Assembly: GCF_020740795.1 (NCBI RefSeq)
Contig: NC_067295.1
Location: forward strand, 496,001 to 560,000
Origin: Apus apus
Lineage: Eukaryota > Chordata > Aves > Apodiformes > Apodidae
Length of the DNA: 64,000 nucleotides
Direction of reading: 5' to 3'
Shown: one piece after another, positions 51,501-59,500 of the stretch
Layout of the letters: every line of letters begins with the position of its first letter
How positions within the stretch are numbered: the stretch's first letter is position 1
The notes under the pieces: model-generated
What the model was told of the DNA's origin: nothing
Seen by the model: the letters and a program-made list of their open reading frames with translations, nothing else
Database searches by the model: none
Made by a program: the position numbers and the translations under genes

Positions 51501-52457
51501 GAGCCACCAGCATGCAGCACGGGCACCCGTATCACGGACGAGACCCCACCACAACCTGGTGACCAGAGCAGCCAGGCAGCCTGTGGCACCAGAGTGACAC
51601 GGGGGACGTGGGATTTGCGCAGCCAGCACAGCCTGGGCAGGCCTCTCCTGCTGGCCCGGGAAGCGGGGCACAGAGCCCGGCCCCACGTGCAGCAGCAAGG
51701 CGAGAGGCACCGAGGGGCTGCGCAGTCCCCACGCCCCGGAGGGACACTCGAGGGACGGCTCCTGCCGCTCCCAGGCAGCGTGGCTGCCCCGCGCTCAGCC
51801 TTCCCGCCTCGAAGGGACGAGGCGGCCATCCCCCCAGCCCGGGCCCCGCCGCCTGCTCACCTTGAAGTCGCGGCTGTGCTGCGGGGTGTACTCCAGCGTC
51901 CAGAGCGCCCGCACCAGCTGCGCCAGCTGCTCGGTGACCTCGCCGGGCGCGGGCGGCGGCCCGTCCGCGGGGCCGGGGGCTGCGGGGGGCGGCCCGCCGC
52001 GGAACTGCTCCAGCGCCAGGAACTCTGCGAAGAGCTCGGTGTTGCTGAGGCACTGCAGGATGGCGTTCATGAAGCAGGTGTTGCCGTGATTGCGCAGCCC
52101 CGCCACGCCGGGCACGGCCTCGGGGCCGCCGGGGGGCCGCGGCGGGGGCTCAGGACTGCGCGGCGGGCCCGGCGGGAAGCAGCTGCCCAGGCCGCCCGCC
52201 GCCTGCGGCGGGGGCAGGCGCGGGGCGTGCGGGCCGCGGGGCTCGGGCTCGCTGCTGTAGTGCGAGAGGGTGGAGAGGGTCTTCAGCACGCGGCTCATGA
52301 ACCCGCCGAGCGACCGCCCGGAAGGGGCCGAGGCCGGGGCAGCGGCGGGCGCCGGGGCCGAGCCGCCGCCGGCCGCCCTCCCGCGGAAGAGCCGCTTGCT
52401 GAAGGAGCGCTTCTCCTTGACGCTGCCGGCCGGCCCGGGGCCGCTCACCCGCGACAT
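29030..52457 (-). CDS. USP31: USP31: ubiquitin-specific protease 31, complete coding region in 16 exons
   Basis: Coding exons on the minus strand, in order: 51861-52457, 41608-41745, 41051-41139, 40554-40646, 39272-39407, 38815-38959, 37848-38031, 37032-37143, 36359-36453, 35843-35920, 35226-35355, 33791-33910, 33409-33634, 32477-32635, 31609-31761, 29030-30573. They total 3999 nt, in frame, giving 1332 residues (human about 1352, also 16 exons). It removes ubiquitin from proteins by thiol hydrolysis; the human enzyme has been linked to NF-kB signalling. The catalytic triad is intact: Cys128 (GLRNHGNTCFMN), His712 (GGHYT) and Asp729 (FDDSDV), with His-Asp spacing of 17 as in USP7. Two CPHC knuckles at 280-283 and 608-611 form the split USP zinc ribbon. 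Residues 20-118 are Gly/Pro/Ala-rich. Residues about 770-1332 are a Ser/Lys-rich, largely disordered tail. The start ATG has a good GCCGCC context. Order between HS3ST2 and SCNN1G matches human. All introns are GT-AG except intron 13. Confidence 0.95.
31609..31761 (-). CDS. USP31: USP31 exon 15 (residues 768-819)
   Basis: 153 nt between acceptor ccttgcag and donor GTGTGT. It encodes STSSSLCEHWVSRLPGSK through SESVELTGERSEDDG, the linker just after the catalytic domain. Phases match both neighbours. Confidence 0.93.
32477..32635 (-). CDS. USP31: USP31 exon 14 (residues 715-768), catalytic Asp box
   Basis: 159 nt between acceptor tctctcag and donor GTAAAC. It encodes AYCKNSVDGQWYCFDDSDVQ, with the triad Asp729 in FDD, and the domain-ending QTAYILFYQRR strand typical of USPs. 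Confidence 0.95.
33409..33634 (-). CDS. USP31: USP31 exon 13 (residues 640-714), catalytic His box, GC donor
   Basis: 226 nt after the acceptor tatgcag. It encodes EGDRRMKLQNMVKFPL through CNHHGTMQGGHYT, with the triad His712. The donor is ACAG|GCAAGT, a GC rather than GT site; the reading frame into exon 14 (HYT-A-YCKN) requires this junction. Confidence 0.94.
33791..33910 (-). CDS. USP31: USP31 exon 12 (residues 600-639), second zinc knuckle
   Basis: 120 nt, phase 0 at both ends. It encodes LAPDDAWRCPHCKQLQQGS (knuckle Cys608/Cys611) and TLPDVLIIHLKRFRQ, the LKRF motif of USP box III. Confidence 0.95.
35226..35355 (-). CDS. USP31: USP31 exon 11 (residues 556-599)
   Basis: 130 nt between acceptor ctgatgcag and donor GTAGGA. 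It encodes LFVNMEEEYIPDSESVRQQR and HHQPQTCTLSQCFQLYTKEEQ, the segment before the second zinc knuckle. Confidence 0.94.
35843..35920 (-). CDS. USP31: USP31 exon 10 (residues 530-556)
   Basis: 78 nt between acceptor ctctccag and donor GTAAGT. It encodes ALKSCGQGGTAHVKLVVEWD then KETKDY. Phase agrees with exons 9 and 11. Confidence 0.93.
36359..36453 (-). CDS. USP31: USP31 exon 9 (residues 499-530)
   Basis: 95 nt between acceptor tttgcag and donor GTGAGT. It encodes VCPFSLRVVSVVGITYLLPQ and EERPLCHPTVER, part of the long insertion within the USP fold. Confidence 0.94.
37032..37143 (-). CDS. USP31: USP31 exon 8 (residues 461-498)
   Basis: 112 nt between acceptor ctgtag and donor GTGAGG. It encodes FGLPFVLHLEKTIAWDILQK and EILEKMQYFLRPAACMQ, conserved in vertebrate USP31/USP43-type insertions. 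Confidence 0.94.
37848..38031 (-). CDS. USP31: USP31 exon 7 (residues 400-461), variable insertion
   Basis: 184 nt between acceptor ctttcag and donor GTAATG. The ends are conserved (IHVNNNLNNLK and NDKIVLLVCNRACTGQQSKR). The middle, about residues 412-440, is Ser/Lys-rich and seems the least conserved part of the domain. Confidence 0.92.
38815..38959 (-). CDS. USP31: USP31 exon 6 (residues 352-399)
   Basis: 145 nt between acceptor ctctag and donor GTGAGT. It encodes IVLTEMYYDGFHRSFCDSDD through FAFETPEIFRPEGIRSQR. Confidence 0.94.
39272..39407 (-). CDS. USP31: USP31 exon 5 (residues 306-351)
   Basis: 136 nt between acceptor ctctgcag and donor GTAATA. It encodes RPLYVTVVYQGKCSHCMRIG and a ubiquitin-like-looking run ending ETKIPTEQ. 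It carries an additional CxxC pair (318/321). Confidence 0.94.
40554..40646 (-). CDS. USP31: USP31 exon 4 (residues 275-306), first zinc knuckle
   Basis: 93 nt between acceptor gtgccag and donor GTATGT. It encodes SSLTCPHCQKQSNTFDPFLC and ISLPIPLPHTR; Cys280/Cys283 pair with the CPHC of exon 12. Confidence 0.95.
41051..41139 (-). CDS. USP31: USP31 exon 3 (residues 246-275)
   Basis: 89 nt between acceptor cttctag and donor GTATGA. It encodes PPLEDDVLLEGPAFPISSTF and VQELFQAQYR, leading into the zinc knuckle. Confidence 0.93.
41608..41745 (-). CDS. USP31: USP31 exon 2 (residues 200-245)
   Basis: 138 nt, phase 0 at both ends, between acceptor ctctgcag and donor GTAAGG. It encodes NIVSKNAMQYRGNAQHDAQE and FLLWLLDRVHEDLNN, the USP box with the QHDAQEFL motif that shapes the active site. 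Confidence 0.95.
41746..51860 (-). other. USP31: USP31 intron 1, no nested gene found
   Basis: A 10.1-kb first intron between the CpG-island exon and exon 2. Open frames are short and unrelated to known proteins on either strand. The composition is moderately AT-rich without clear repeats. A CpG-bearing patch at 45880-45960 includes a CTCF-like sequence (separate entry). Confidence 0.7.
45913..45930 (-). promoter_or_regulatory. Possible CTCF site in USP31 intron 1
   Basis: TAGCGCCCCCGGTACCAG: its first ten bases match the reverse complement of the CTCF core (TAGCGCCCCC), but the following TGCTGG part is only weakly matched. It is in a small CpG patch within an AT-rich intron. Speculative. 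Confidence 0.2.
51861..52457 (-). CDS. USP31: USP31 exon 1 coding part (residues 1-199), catalytic Cys box
   Basis: 597 nt from ATG (52455-52457) to donor GTGAGC. The N-terminus MSRVSGPGPAGSVKEKRSF is basic, then Gly/Ala/Pro-rich. Catalytic Cys128 lies in GLRNHGNTCFMNAILQCLSN, followed by a Pro/Gly-rich loop and LVRALWTLEYTPQHSRDFK. The ATG follows GCCGCC on the minus strand. Very high GC. Confidence 0.93.
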
Positions 52458-52831
52458 GGCGGCGCGGCGCAGCGCGCATCCCCGCCCGGCCGCTCAGCCC
52501 GCCGGCCGCCGCATGCCGCCCCCCGCCCGCCGGGGCTCGCCGCCTCACGGCGCCGCCATGCAGCGGGCGGGGCGGGCGGGGCGGGGCGCGCCGGGACGTC
52601 ACCGCGCCGCCAGCTCCGCCGCCGCAGCGCCACGGCCTTTGTTGCGGGGCGCCGGGGCTGCCGGGACCCCGCCCCGCCGCCGGCCCCTCCCCGTCCCCGC
52701 GGGGACGAGCCAGCTCCGCGCCGCGTCACCCGCGCCGGGCCCGCGGGACCCTGCCCGGGGGCGCCCGCCCGGCCCCGCCGCTCCCGCGAGCCCCGGCGGC
52801 CGCCGTGGGGCGGCGCTGCGCGGCCGCGGAG

Positions 52832-52893
52832 CGGGGCGGGCCGCGGGGGCAGGGGCCGGGGCGGGGCAGGGGCCGGGGCGGGCCCGGGCGGGG
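52832..52893 (+). repeat. G-run tract with 17-bp tandem duplication (G-quadruplex candidate)
   Basis: Two perfect copies of GGGCAGGGGCCGGGGCG (52847-52863 and 52864-52880) lie in a run with more than four G-tracts of three or more. It lies about 75-135 bases upstream of the predicted SCNN1G upstream ATG. It also contains Sp1-type GC boxes. Confidence 0.7.
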
Positions 52894-52966
52894 CAGGCAC
52901 GGAGGTAGGTGCCGGTGCAGCCGCCAGCCGCGCCATCGGCAGCAGCGCCGGGGCCGGGAGCGCAAC

Positions 52967-52997
52967 ATGGCCCCACCGGGCCCGGAGGGCGGCCGAG
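52967..52997 (+). CDS. SCNN1G: Predicted SCNN1G 5' exon with in-frame upstream ATG
   Basis: Human SCNN1G has a separate non-coding first exon, and the coding exon here starts with a clear acceptor (gtctgtccgcag, ending 53200), so a 5' exon with a donor is expected. The sequence GGCCGAG|GTGAGG (52998 donor) fits. Just before it is ATG 52967-52969 with A at -3 and G at +4. Splicing 52997 to 53201 keeps frame and adds 15 residues (MAPPGPEGGRAAAGA) before the conserved MAPGKK start. Another donor, GGAG|GTAGGT near 52905, could be used instead. The exon's transcription start is unknown and translation from this ATG is unproven. Confidence 0.4.
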
Positions 52998-53214
52998 GTG
53001 AGGCTGGTAGGGGTGCCGTGGCCGCCGGCGGCCTCTGCGGGAAAACGGTGCTTTGCGGCGGAAGCACCCGGCGCGGTGGGGGATCGCGACTCCGCGGTGG
53101 GTGGCGGCGGGCGGGACAGCGGGGCCCCGTCAGCGCGGGGGCAGCACCGGCGGTGGCCCCGGGTCCCCGCGGCTGAAGCGCCCGGTCCGTCTGTCCGCAG
53201 CTGCCGCAGGAGCC

Positions 53215-53531
53215 ATGGCCCCCGGGAAGAAGATCACGGCCCGGATCAAGAGGACGCTGCCGGTGAAGGGCCCGCAGGCCCCGACGCTGAGCGAGCTGAT
53301 GCGGTGGTACTGCCTCAACACCAACACCCACGGCTGCCGCCGCATCGTCGTGTCCCGCGGCCGCCTGCGCAGGTTCATCTGGATCCTGCTGACCCTCAGC
53401 GCCGTCGGGCTCATCCTCTGGCAGTGCGCGGAGCTCCTCATGAACTACTACAGCGCCTCGGTCTCCGTCACCGTCCAGTTCCAGAAGCTGCCCTTCCCCG
53501 CCGTTACGATCTGCAACATCAACCCTTACAA
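53215..53531 (+). CDS. SCNN1G: SCNN1G exon 2 (residues 1-106): N-terminus and TM1
   Basis: Starts at ATG 53215 after a short 5' UTR piece (53201-53214); donor GTAAGG at 53532. It encodes a Lys-rich N-terminal tail, WYCLNTNTHGCRRIVVSRGR with the HG gating motif, TM1 (FIWILLTLSAVGLILW) and FPAVTICNINPYK. Confidence 0.95.
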
Positions 53532-56500
53532 GTAAGGCACGGGGGGGAGAGTGGGACCCCAGTCCCCGGGAATCCCGGCGGGTTCATCATCCCCTCACCA
53601 GCCCAGCACCAAACTCCTGCCTGGCCTTCTCCAGCTGCACTGCCACGCTGCTTAGCAGCAGTTTTTCCTGGCACTGGGTTTTATGTGTATGGCACTTTGA
53701 GTTACCTATCCACCCCTGGTGCTCTTCAGACCCATGTGGGTTATACTCACAGCCTCCAGTTGCTGCCTGCTGGGCTAGGGCTCAGTAGATTTCACTTTCT
53801 GCCCCAGACAGCCCCTGGTCAGCTCTGTGGTTCTCTTCAAATTCCCATTTTCCCAGGACCAAAGTTCCAGAATTATAGACAATGCCATCTCCTGAAGAAT
53901 GAAAAGGCAGTATCTGTCATTTCTCTGTTGCCTCTGCCTCTTTCTGTCCTTATAGGATGCTTTAACATTATAAATCCACGATTCTTTTTCTTCTGCCAAG
54001 TTACACACATGTTGATGTCTGTTCCACTGCCAGTTACCCATCCTGGTCCCTGCAGGCAATCCAGCTCTCCCATGTCTTTTGGCACAGATGCAGAAGTTGT
54101 ATTTCCACATGCTTTGCCTCCTCGGGCTTGCAAACACAGCCTTCAGGGAGCTTGGGAGTCAGAAAGGGCTTTCCCTGTAGTGCAGTCTGCTCTGCTTCAG
54201 ATGGTCCTTGCTCCAAGGGCACAGCCATGTCTGCCCACACCAATGCAAATTGAAGTGGTAGTAAGAGAGACCCGTGTGAATCCACAACAAGGAATTCTGT
54301 CCTCAACAGTGAGATCTGCAGTGCAGCAGCAAGACACTTCAGCTAGGCGGTGAGGTGGGATGTCACTTTTCTCACATTGTTTCTAATGCAGGTACAGTTC
54401 CATGAAAGAATATTTATCTGAATTGGACAAAGAGACAAAAAAGGCTTTGGAGACTTTCTACGGATTTTCAGAAGGCAAGTCCAAGGTGCGCCGGTCGGTG
54501 GATAAGTGGAACAGCACAGGGAGCAACTTCTTCAAACAGATCCCTCTGCTGAAGTTTGAGGACTTCTCCAAGACTGTAATTGACCTTCGCAGTGGCCAGA
54601 AGAGGAAAATAGAGGGCAGTGTCTTTCACAAGGACTCGTCCATAGTGAACTCTGGGGATTCCAATGATATCATTGGCTTTCAGCTGGTGAGTGTTCCTCT
54701 TCCTTGGCAAGTTCCTTGTGGGGCAACAAAGGGGTGTTTGGGGTTGGTGTCCCTCCGGCCTGTTTTATTGCTTGCTTAGGTGGCTTCATAGTGAATAACA
54801 CTCCCTCAGCTCTTTTGCCCATTCTGCCATGCCTCTGTGGTTGCCTGCAGATCCATCTCCAGCTCTCTGGAAGATAAATTCCTTCCTGAAGTCTACTCAA
54901 ATAGACTTAGTGCCTTCCATGTTGACCTGTCCTTTGGGCCTGAAACATTTGATTGTATCATGTAGCCCTGAATGAAAGGTCTTTTATGGCCCTTTGACCC
55001 CTTGTTGCCACTATAACTTCATAGATGGTTATTGCTGTGAAGGAGAAACCGTATCACACATACCTTGGGGTATTTCATTTCATCTGAAACGCTTTTTCCC
55101 CTTTGTAATTATCAGTGCGATGCAAACAACAGCAGTGAGTGTGCACTTTACACATTCAGTTCTGGTGTTAATGCTATCCAAGAATGGTACAAGCTGCATT
55201 ACATGAACATCATGGCACAAATTCCCTTGGAGACTAAAGAGAAATTGAGTTACTCGGCTGATGACCTTCTACTGACTTGTTTCTTTGATGGCCTATCTTG
55301 TGACAAAAGGTCAGTGCACAGAAAATATCTGCCAGCTTAACAGCTTATTATAGGAACTGAATATTTGGTATTTGCTGATTTCCACCAGGAACAGTTTGTT
55401 TTTATGTAAAGCAAGATTTGCATCTTCATGAGCTTTTATCACACTCTTAAATGTAATTTGTCATAGTGTTCTGCTGTCCACATTTCAGATAAACCTGTGG
55501 GTTTTGGCAGGCTCAATCTACCTGCTTATGATTGTGGCAGCACGATTCTTGTGTGTTCTGGTAGCAGGAGAATCTCCCCTTCACCCCAGGGGGCAGCAGC
55601 ACAGTTCCCCTGGGCAGCTGTAGGGATGAGATTGCCCTTGCACGGGGGCTTGAGGGTTTCCCCAGTGCCCGGTACAGAACAGGCTGCACTGGGACTCTCC
55701 TTACTGAAGGCATTTTGCTTGTGCCTGTAATCATACAGACCCTAAAATCTTTTCTTGGAATGAAGACGTTTGCTTGAGCAGGAGGGGGATGTTCCCAGGG
55801 AAGACATTAATGCACTTGAATCACAAAGGTGTGTCCTCAGCTTCCCCTGCATGACAGTGGCTCTGACATCTTTTCTGAAAAATGAAGATTCATGTTCCTT
55901 TAGACACTTGGCTGTCAAATGACAGAGGACACTGTCCCTGCAATGCCACCTTCCTGCTAAGTCTGTAAATCTGCTTCCCACATCCCCTCAGTCCCTGTTC
56001 CCACATGAAAACTTCCTAAACTTTTCATTTCCTGCTGCTATGAAACCAGATGATATTTCTGTGCAGGTTCAGGATATTACACACCTTTCAGCAAATTCAG
56101 TTACTTGCCAAAAAAAAAAAATCCAGTCCTTTTGTCTCTGCCAAAACAAAAGCCCAAATCTGCTGATTTTCTCCCACAGACAGTTAAAGCTGAAGAGGGC
56201 AATGTAGCAATATTTGATTTCTTTCAGGCACTTCACTCGCTTCCATCACCCCCTCCATGGCAATTGCTACACCTTCAACAGTGGGGAGAGCGGGACGGTG
56301 CTGAGCACCTCCACGGGAGGCAGCGAGTACGGTGAGGAGCCCCGGGGAGCCGCCGCCAGATAACGCGCGGTGCAGGGAACTGGATCCTGCTGGAGAGTGA
56401 TGGATGTGTTGGCTCTAGATGTGCAAGCTGATTGGGGAAACACTTGTTTGAACTAGTGCAAACTGTTGCCAGAGAATACAAAGATAATATCATTGCATCA

Positions 56501-59500
56501 CTAATGTTTTCCATTTGAAATTACTGCTTCCCGGTTATATAACTTTTAAAGTAAGTTTCAGCCATGCTCTGCAGAGACGTGCTTTGTTTGCTGTGCTTGG
56601 GGCTGCAGAAGGATGTTGCTTGCTGCAAGTGCCTCAGTCTCGCACTGCAAAGGCTTTGCTTGGTTGTTACAGTTCTACTTGAGGCCAAATAACAGTAAAT
56701 AAACTGTGCTGCCCTTCCTGACCTGAAAAAATCACTCTGGCTTCTGTTGTAACTCTTCTCCTGCCTTGTCTCTCCTCTTCAGGATTGCAGGTTGTTCTGT
56801 ATATAGACGAAGCAGACTACAACCCCTTCCTGGTGACATCAACAGGAGCCAAGATCATTGTCCATGACCAAAACGAATATCCCTTCATTGAAGACATTGG
56901 CACAGAAATCGAGACCGCCGCAGCCACCTCCATAGGGATGCACTTTGTGAGTGACAGCCCTTCCTCCCATCTCCTTGAAACAGTTGTAAACATGAACCGG
57001 TAGGATGTTAGAATGTAGCTAGCAGCTGGAAGGCTTCCAGTACTTCACACTTGAACAGTTGAAGTGCCTGTGGTAGCACTTTTTGGAACAAAGTTTTCTG
57101 TTGCGGAGAGGCTGTTGGAAAATCAGGTCCTTATAAACCAAACAGCTACTGGGATTTTGTTTGTTCTCCCTTTTCTCCAACCTCTTGGCTTTCCAGGGGA
57201 TTTTGTGTTTTGTTTTCACAGCAAAATCCACAACCACAGAAATGTGTTGTCATGTGCCCTGTTTCTCTCTAGCAACACGCAGATGGGTGTGCATCCCACG
57301 CAGGTTCCAGGGGTGGAAGAGAAGAACATGAGCTGTGGGTACCCACGTTAGGGTCAGTCTGCAGACAGGACTGCAGCGTGAGCCCTTTAACTGTTCTGTG
57401 GGTGTTAAGTCTGTCTTCTGGGTTTCTTGCTATCCCACTTCGGAAAAAAAAAAAAAAGAAAACCCCGTAGGCAATGACTCTGCCCTTGCCAGTTTAGTGA
57501 AGCATCTTGTCATTGCTGTCAGCAAGGGCAGGGAGGGCTGCAGCTCCAAATTTCCCCAATTAGTGTAGTGCAGACAAGGCATTTGACCCAAGGGGCTTCT
57601 CAGGCAAGCCAGACTTTCCCCTTTCATCTGAATGGGCTGTTAAGTGAGCATTTCAGTTCTGCCTTTTCTTCATTGATGGTTGGATCAAAGGCATTGGCCA
57701 GCCCTGCTTATCTGGGCTGGGTGGGTATGCTAGATCTAGATAGTGCATGCATTAGAAAAGACATTAAAAACAGGTTTTAAAATGTGCAAATAGTTACCTG
57801 TCTGGAAAACTGTGGCAGCAACTGCTTGGTTTAACCAAAGGGGATAAAGGCTACCCTACAAACAGTGAGTAGAAGGTATCAAACCAGAACAGTGTAAAGG
57901 AGGCAAAGTCTCACACCATTCTTTCCTTTATAACTATTACACTGTCTAGGAGAAAGTCACTGCAGACAGAATCTCAATATCTCATGTAATATTTTCCTGG
58001 CACAGTAGATTTGGACTGTTGCATATAATATAAATAAGGTTGAAGGTATCTCAGTGGCAATACTTCAAAGATTTGGCATAAGGAATTGATCTGATTGCCT
58101 CCTAACACTGGAGCCAAAATAGAAGCTGGACACAATTTCCGGACTAAAAACAAAAGCTGCTGGTCACTGTACTGCCAGTAGAGGTGGACTCCAGAGAGGC
58201 TGCTGAGGGGAAGTGGTGATTATCAGGGCAGGGCTGCACCACTGAGGTGCCAGATCAGTCCTGGCACCACATCCCAATACATGGAGGAGGGACACAGCTG
58301 CAGGCACCAGTAGGGCAGTTGTTGCCTCCCAGATGCAAACCTCAGTATCTAGGCTATTGCTCCTGTGTTTCTGTGTCCCCCCTCCAAAAATACTCCAAGA
58401 TGTTTGAAATGCAGACAAGGTATTGCTTGGTAGGAGTTTCAGTGCTTTAGTTAAATGTTTAGTTTGGAAATTATTTCACAGAACCTGAATGAACAAGTAA
58501 GCTTTTGTAGGAGTATAAACCATGACAAAAAAAAAAAACCTATAGAAAGAATCTATCATCAACTCATGATACAGCAGCAGATTGAGGCAGATGTCCTGGC
58601 ATTAGATTGTCTGCAGAACTTAAAAGCATATTAAAAGCTGGTTACATTCAATTTGCAGAAGTAATCCATCTCTAATACTGAAATAATATTTCTGTGTCCC
58701 CTCCAAAGAGAGATTTGAGCATGTCTCTACAAGAGCTGACTTACACCATACATGCCTGTAGCCTTCTTTTGCTGCAGATTAAAATGGCACTGCCCACTGT
58801 CAAGAATCACCTCAGTAATCTGTAGATCTGTAGTCAGGGCCTTAAAGGTAAGCAGGCATTTATCTGGTTCCTACTAAGTTGATCCTTTGTAGAATCAGCC
58901 CCTAACTTAAAACTCTGTAGTGAAAGATAACTGAATGAATTCCTAAATGCTGACATTTCATGTGGTTTCAGGTCACTGTCTTTGTTACAAAGTGGATAAT
59001 TACTGCAGAATGACAGTAAGAGCTCAGGGCTGAGCAGGGTAGGGCAGTCTGCAGGAAACAAGTGGTGTAGCCTGAATCAGGTCTGACAAATTTGAGGGCT
59101 CCCAGCTTTGGTTTCAACAGACCTTGCAGGCAGAGCACTTGGCATTTCAGAGCTCATTTCTCTCGGCAGAGATTACAGAACAGGAAAAGGTGTTAGCACT
59201 CATTGGAGTGGAAGGGTCAAAGCAGCACCTGGAAAAAGTCCTGAAGGAGATACAAACATTTGATCTAGAGTGATTGTAGAGAGGTGCTGTTGAGCACTAG
59301 CAGAGATTGGAGTGGTGTTTTACCCACCAAACAGGAGCAGCCAGTGCAACAGCTTAGGAAGGTGTGGGTCCTCACAGAAAACAAAAATCAACAGCCCCCC
59401 TTCCCTCAAAAACAAACACATCCAGGGCAAACGGTGCATAGCCTCCAGGACTTTCCAAGGAGAGAAGACATACCTATTAATTACTCTGCTTTGAAAAGTC

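Larger units (their letters stand above)
51780..53440. promoter_or_regulatory. CpG island over the USP31 and SCNN1G 5' ends (candidate bidirectional promoter)
   Basis: A continuous, very GC- and CpG-rich stretch covers USP31 exon 1, the spacer and the first two SCNN1G exons. The spacer 52458-52966 carries GC boxes (GGGGCGGGGC type, 52567-52588 and 52832-52893) and a CRE-like GACGTCA at 52595-52601. No TATA box was seen. With divergent start codons 509-757 bases apart, one island probably serves both genes. Exact transcription starts cannot be read from sequence. Confidence 0.75.

Noticed and set aside
51474-54353. A 959-codon plus-strand open frame across USP31 exon 1, the CpG island and SCNN1G exon 2
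   Set aside because: It is a GC-rich artefact: few stop codons occur in CpG-island DNA. It runs antisense to USP31 exon 1 and through the SCNN1G splice donor and intron, and its product is low-complexity Arg/Pro/Gly.
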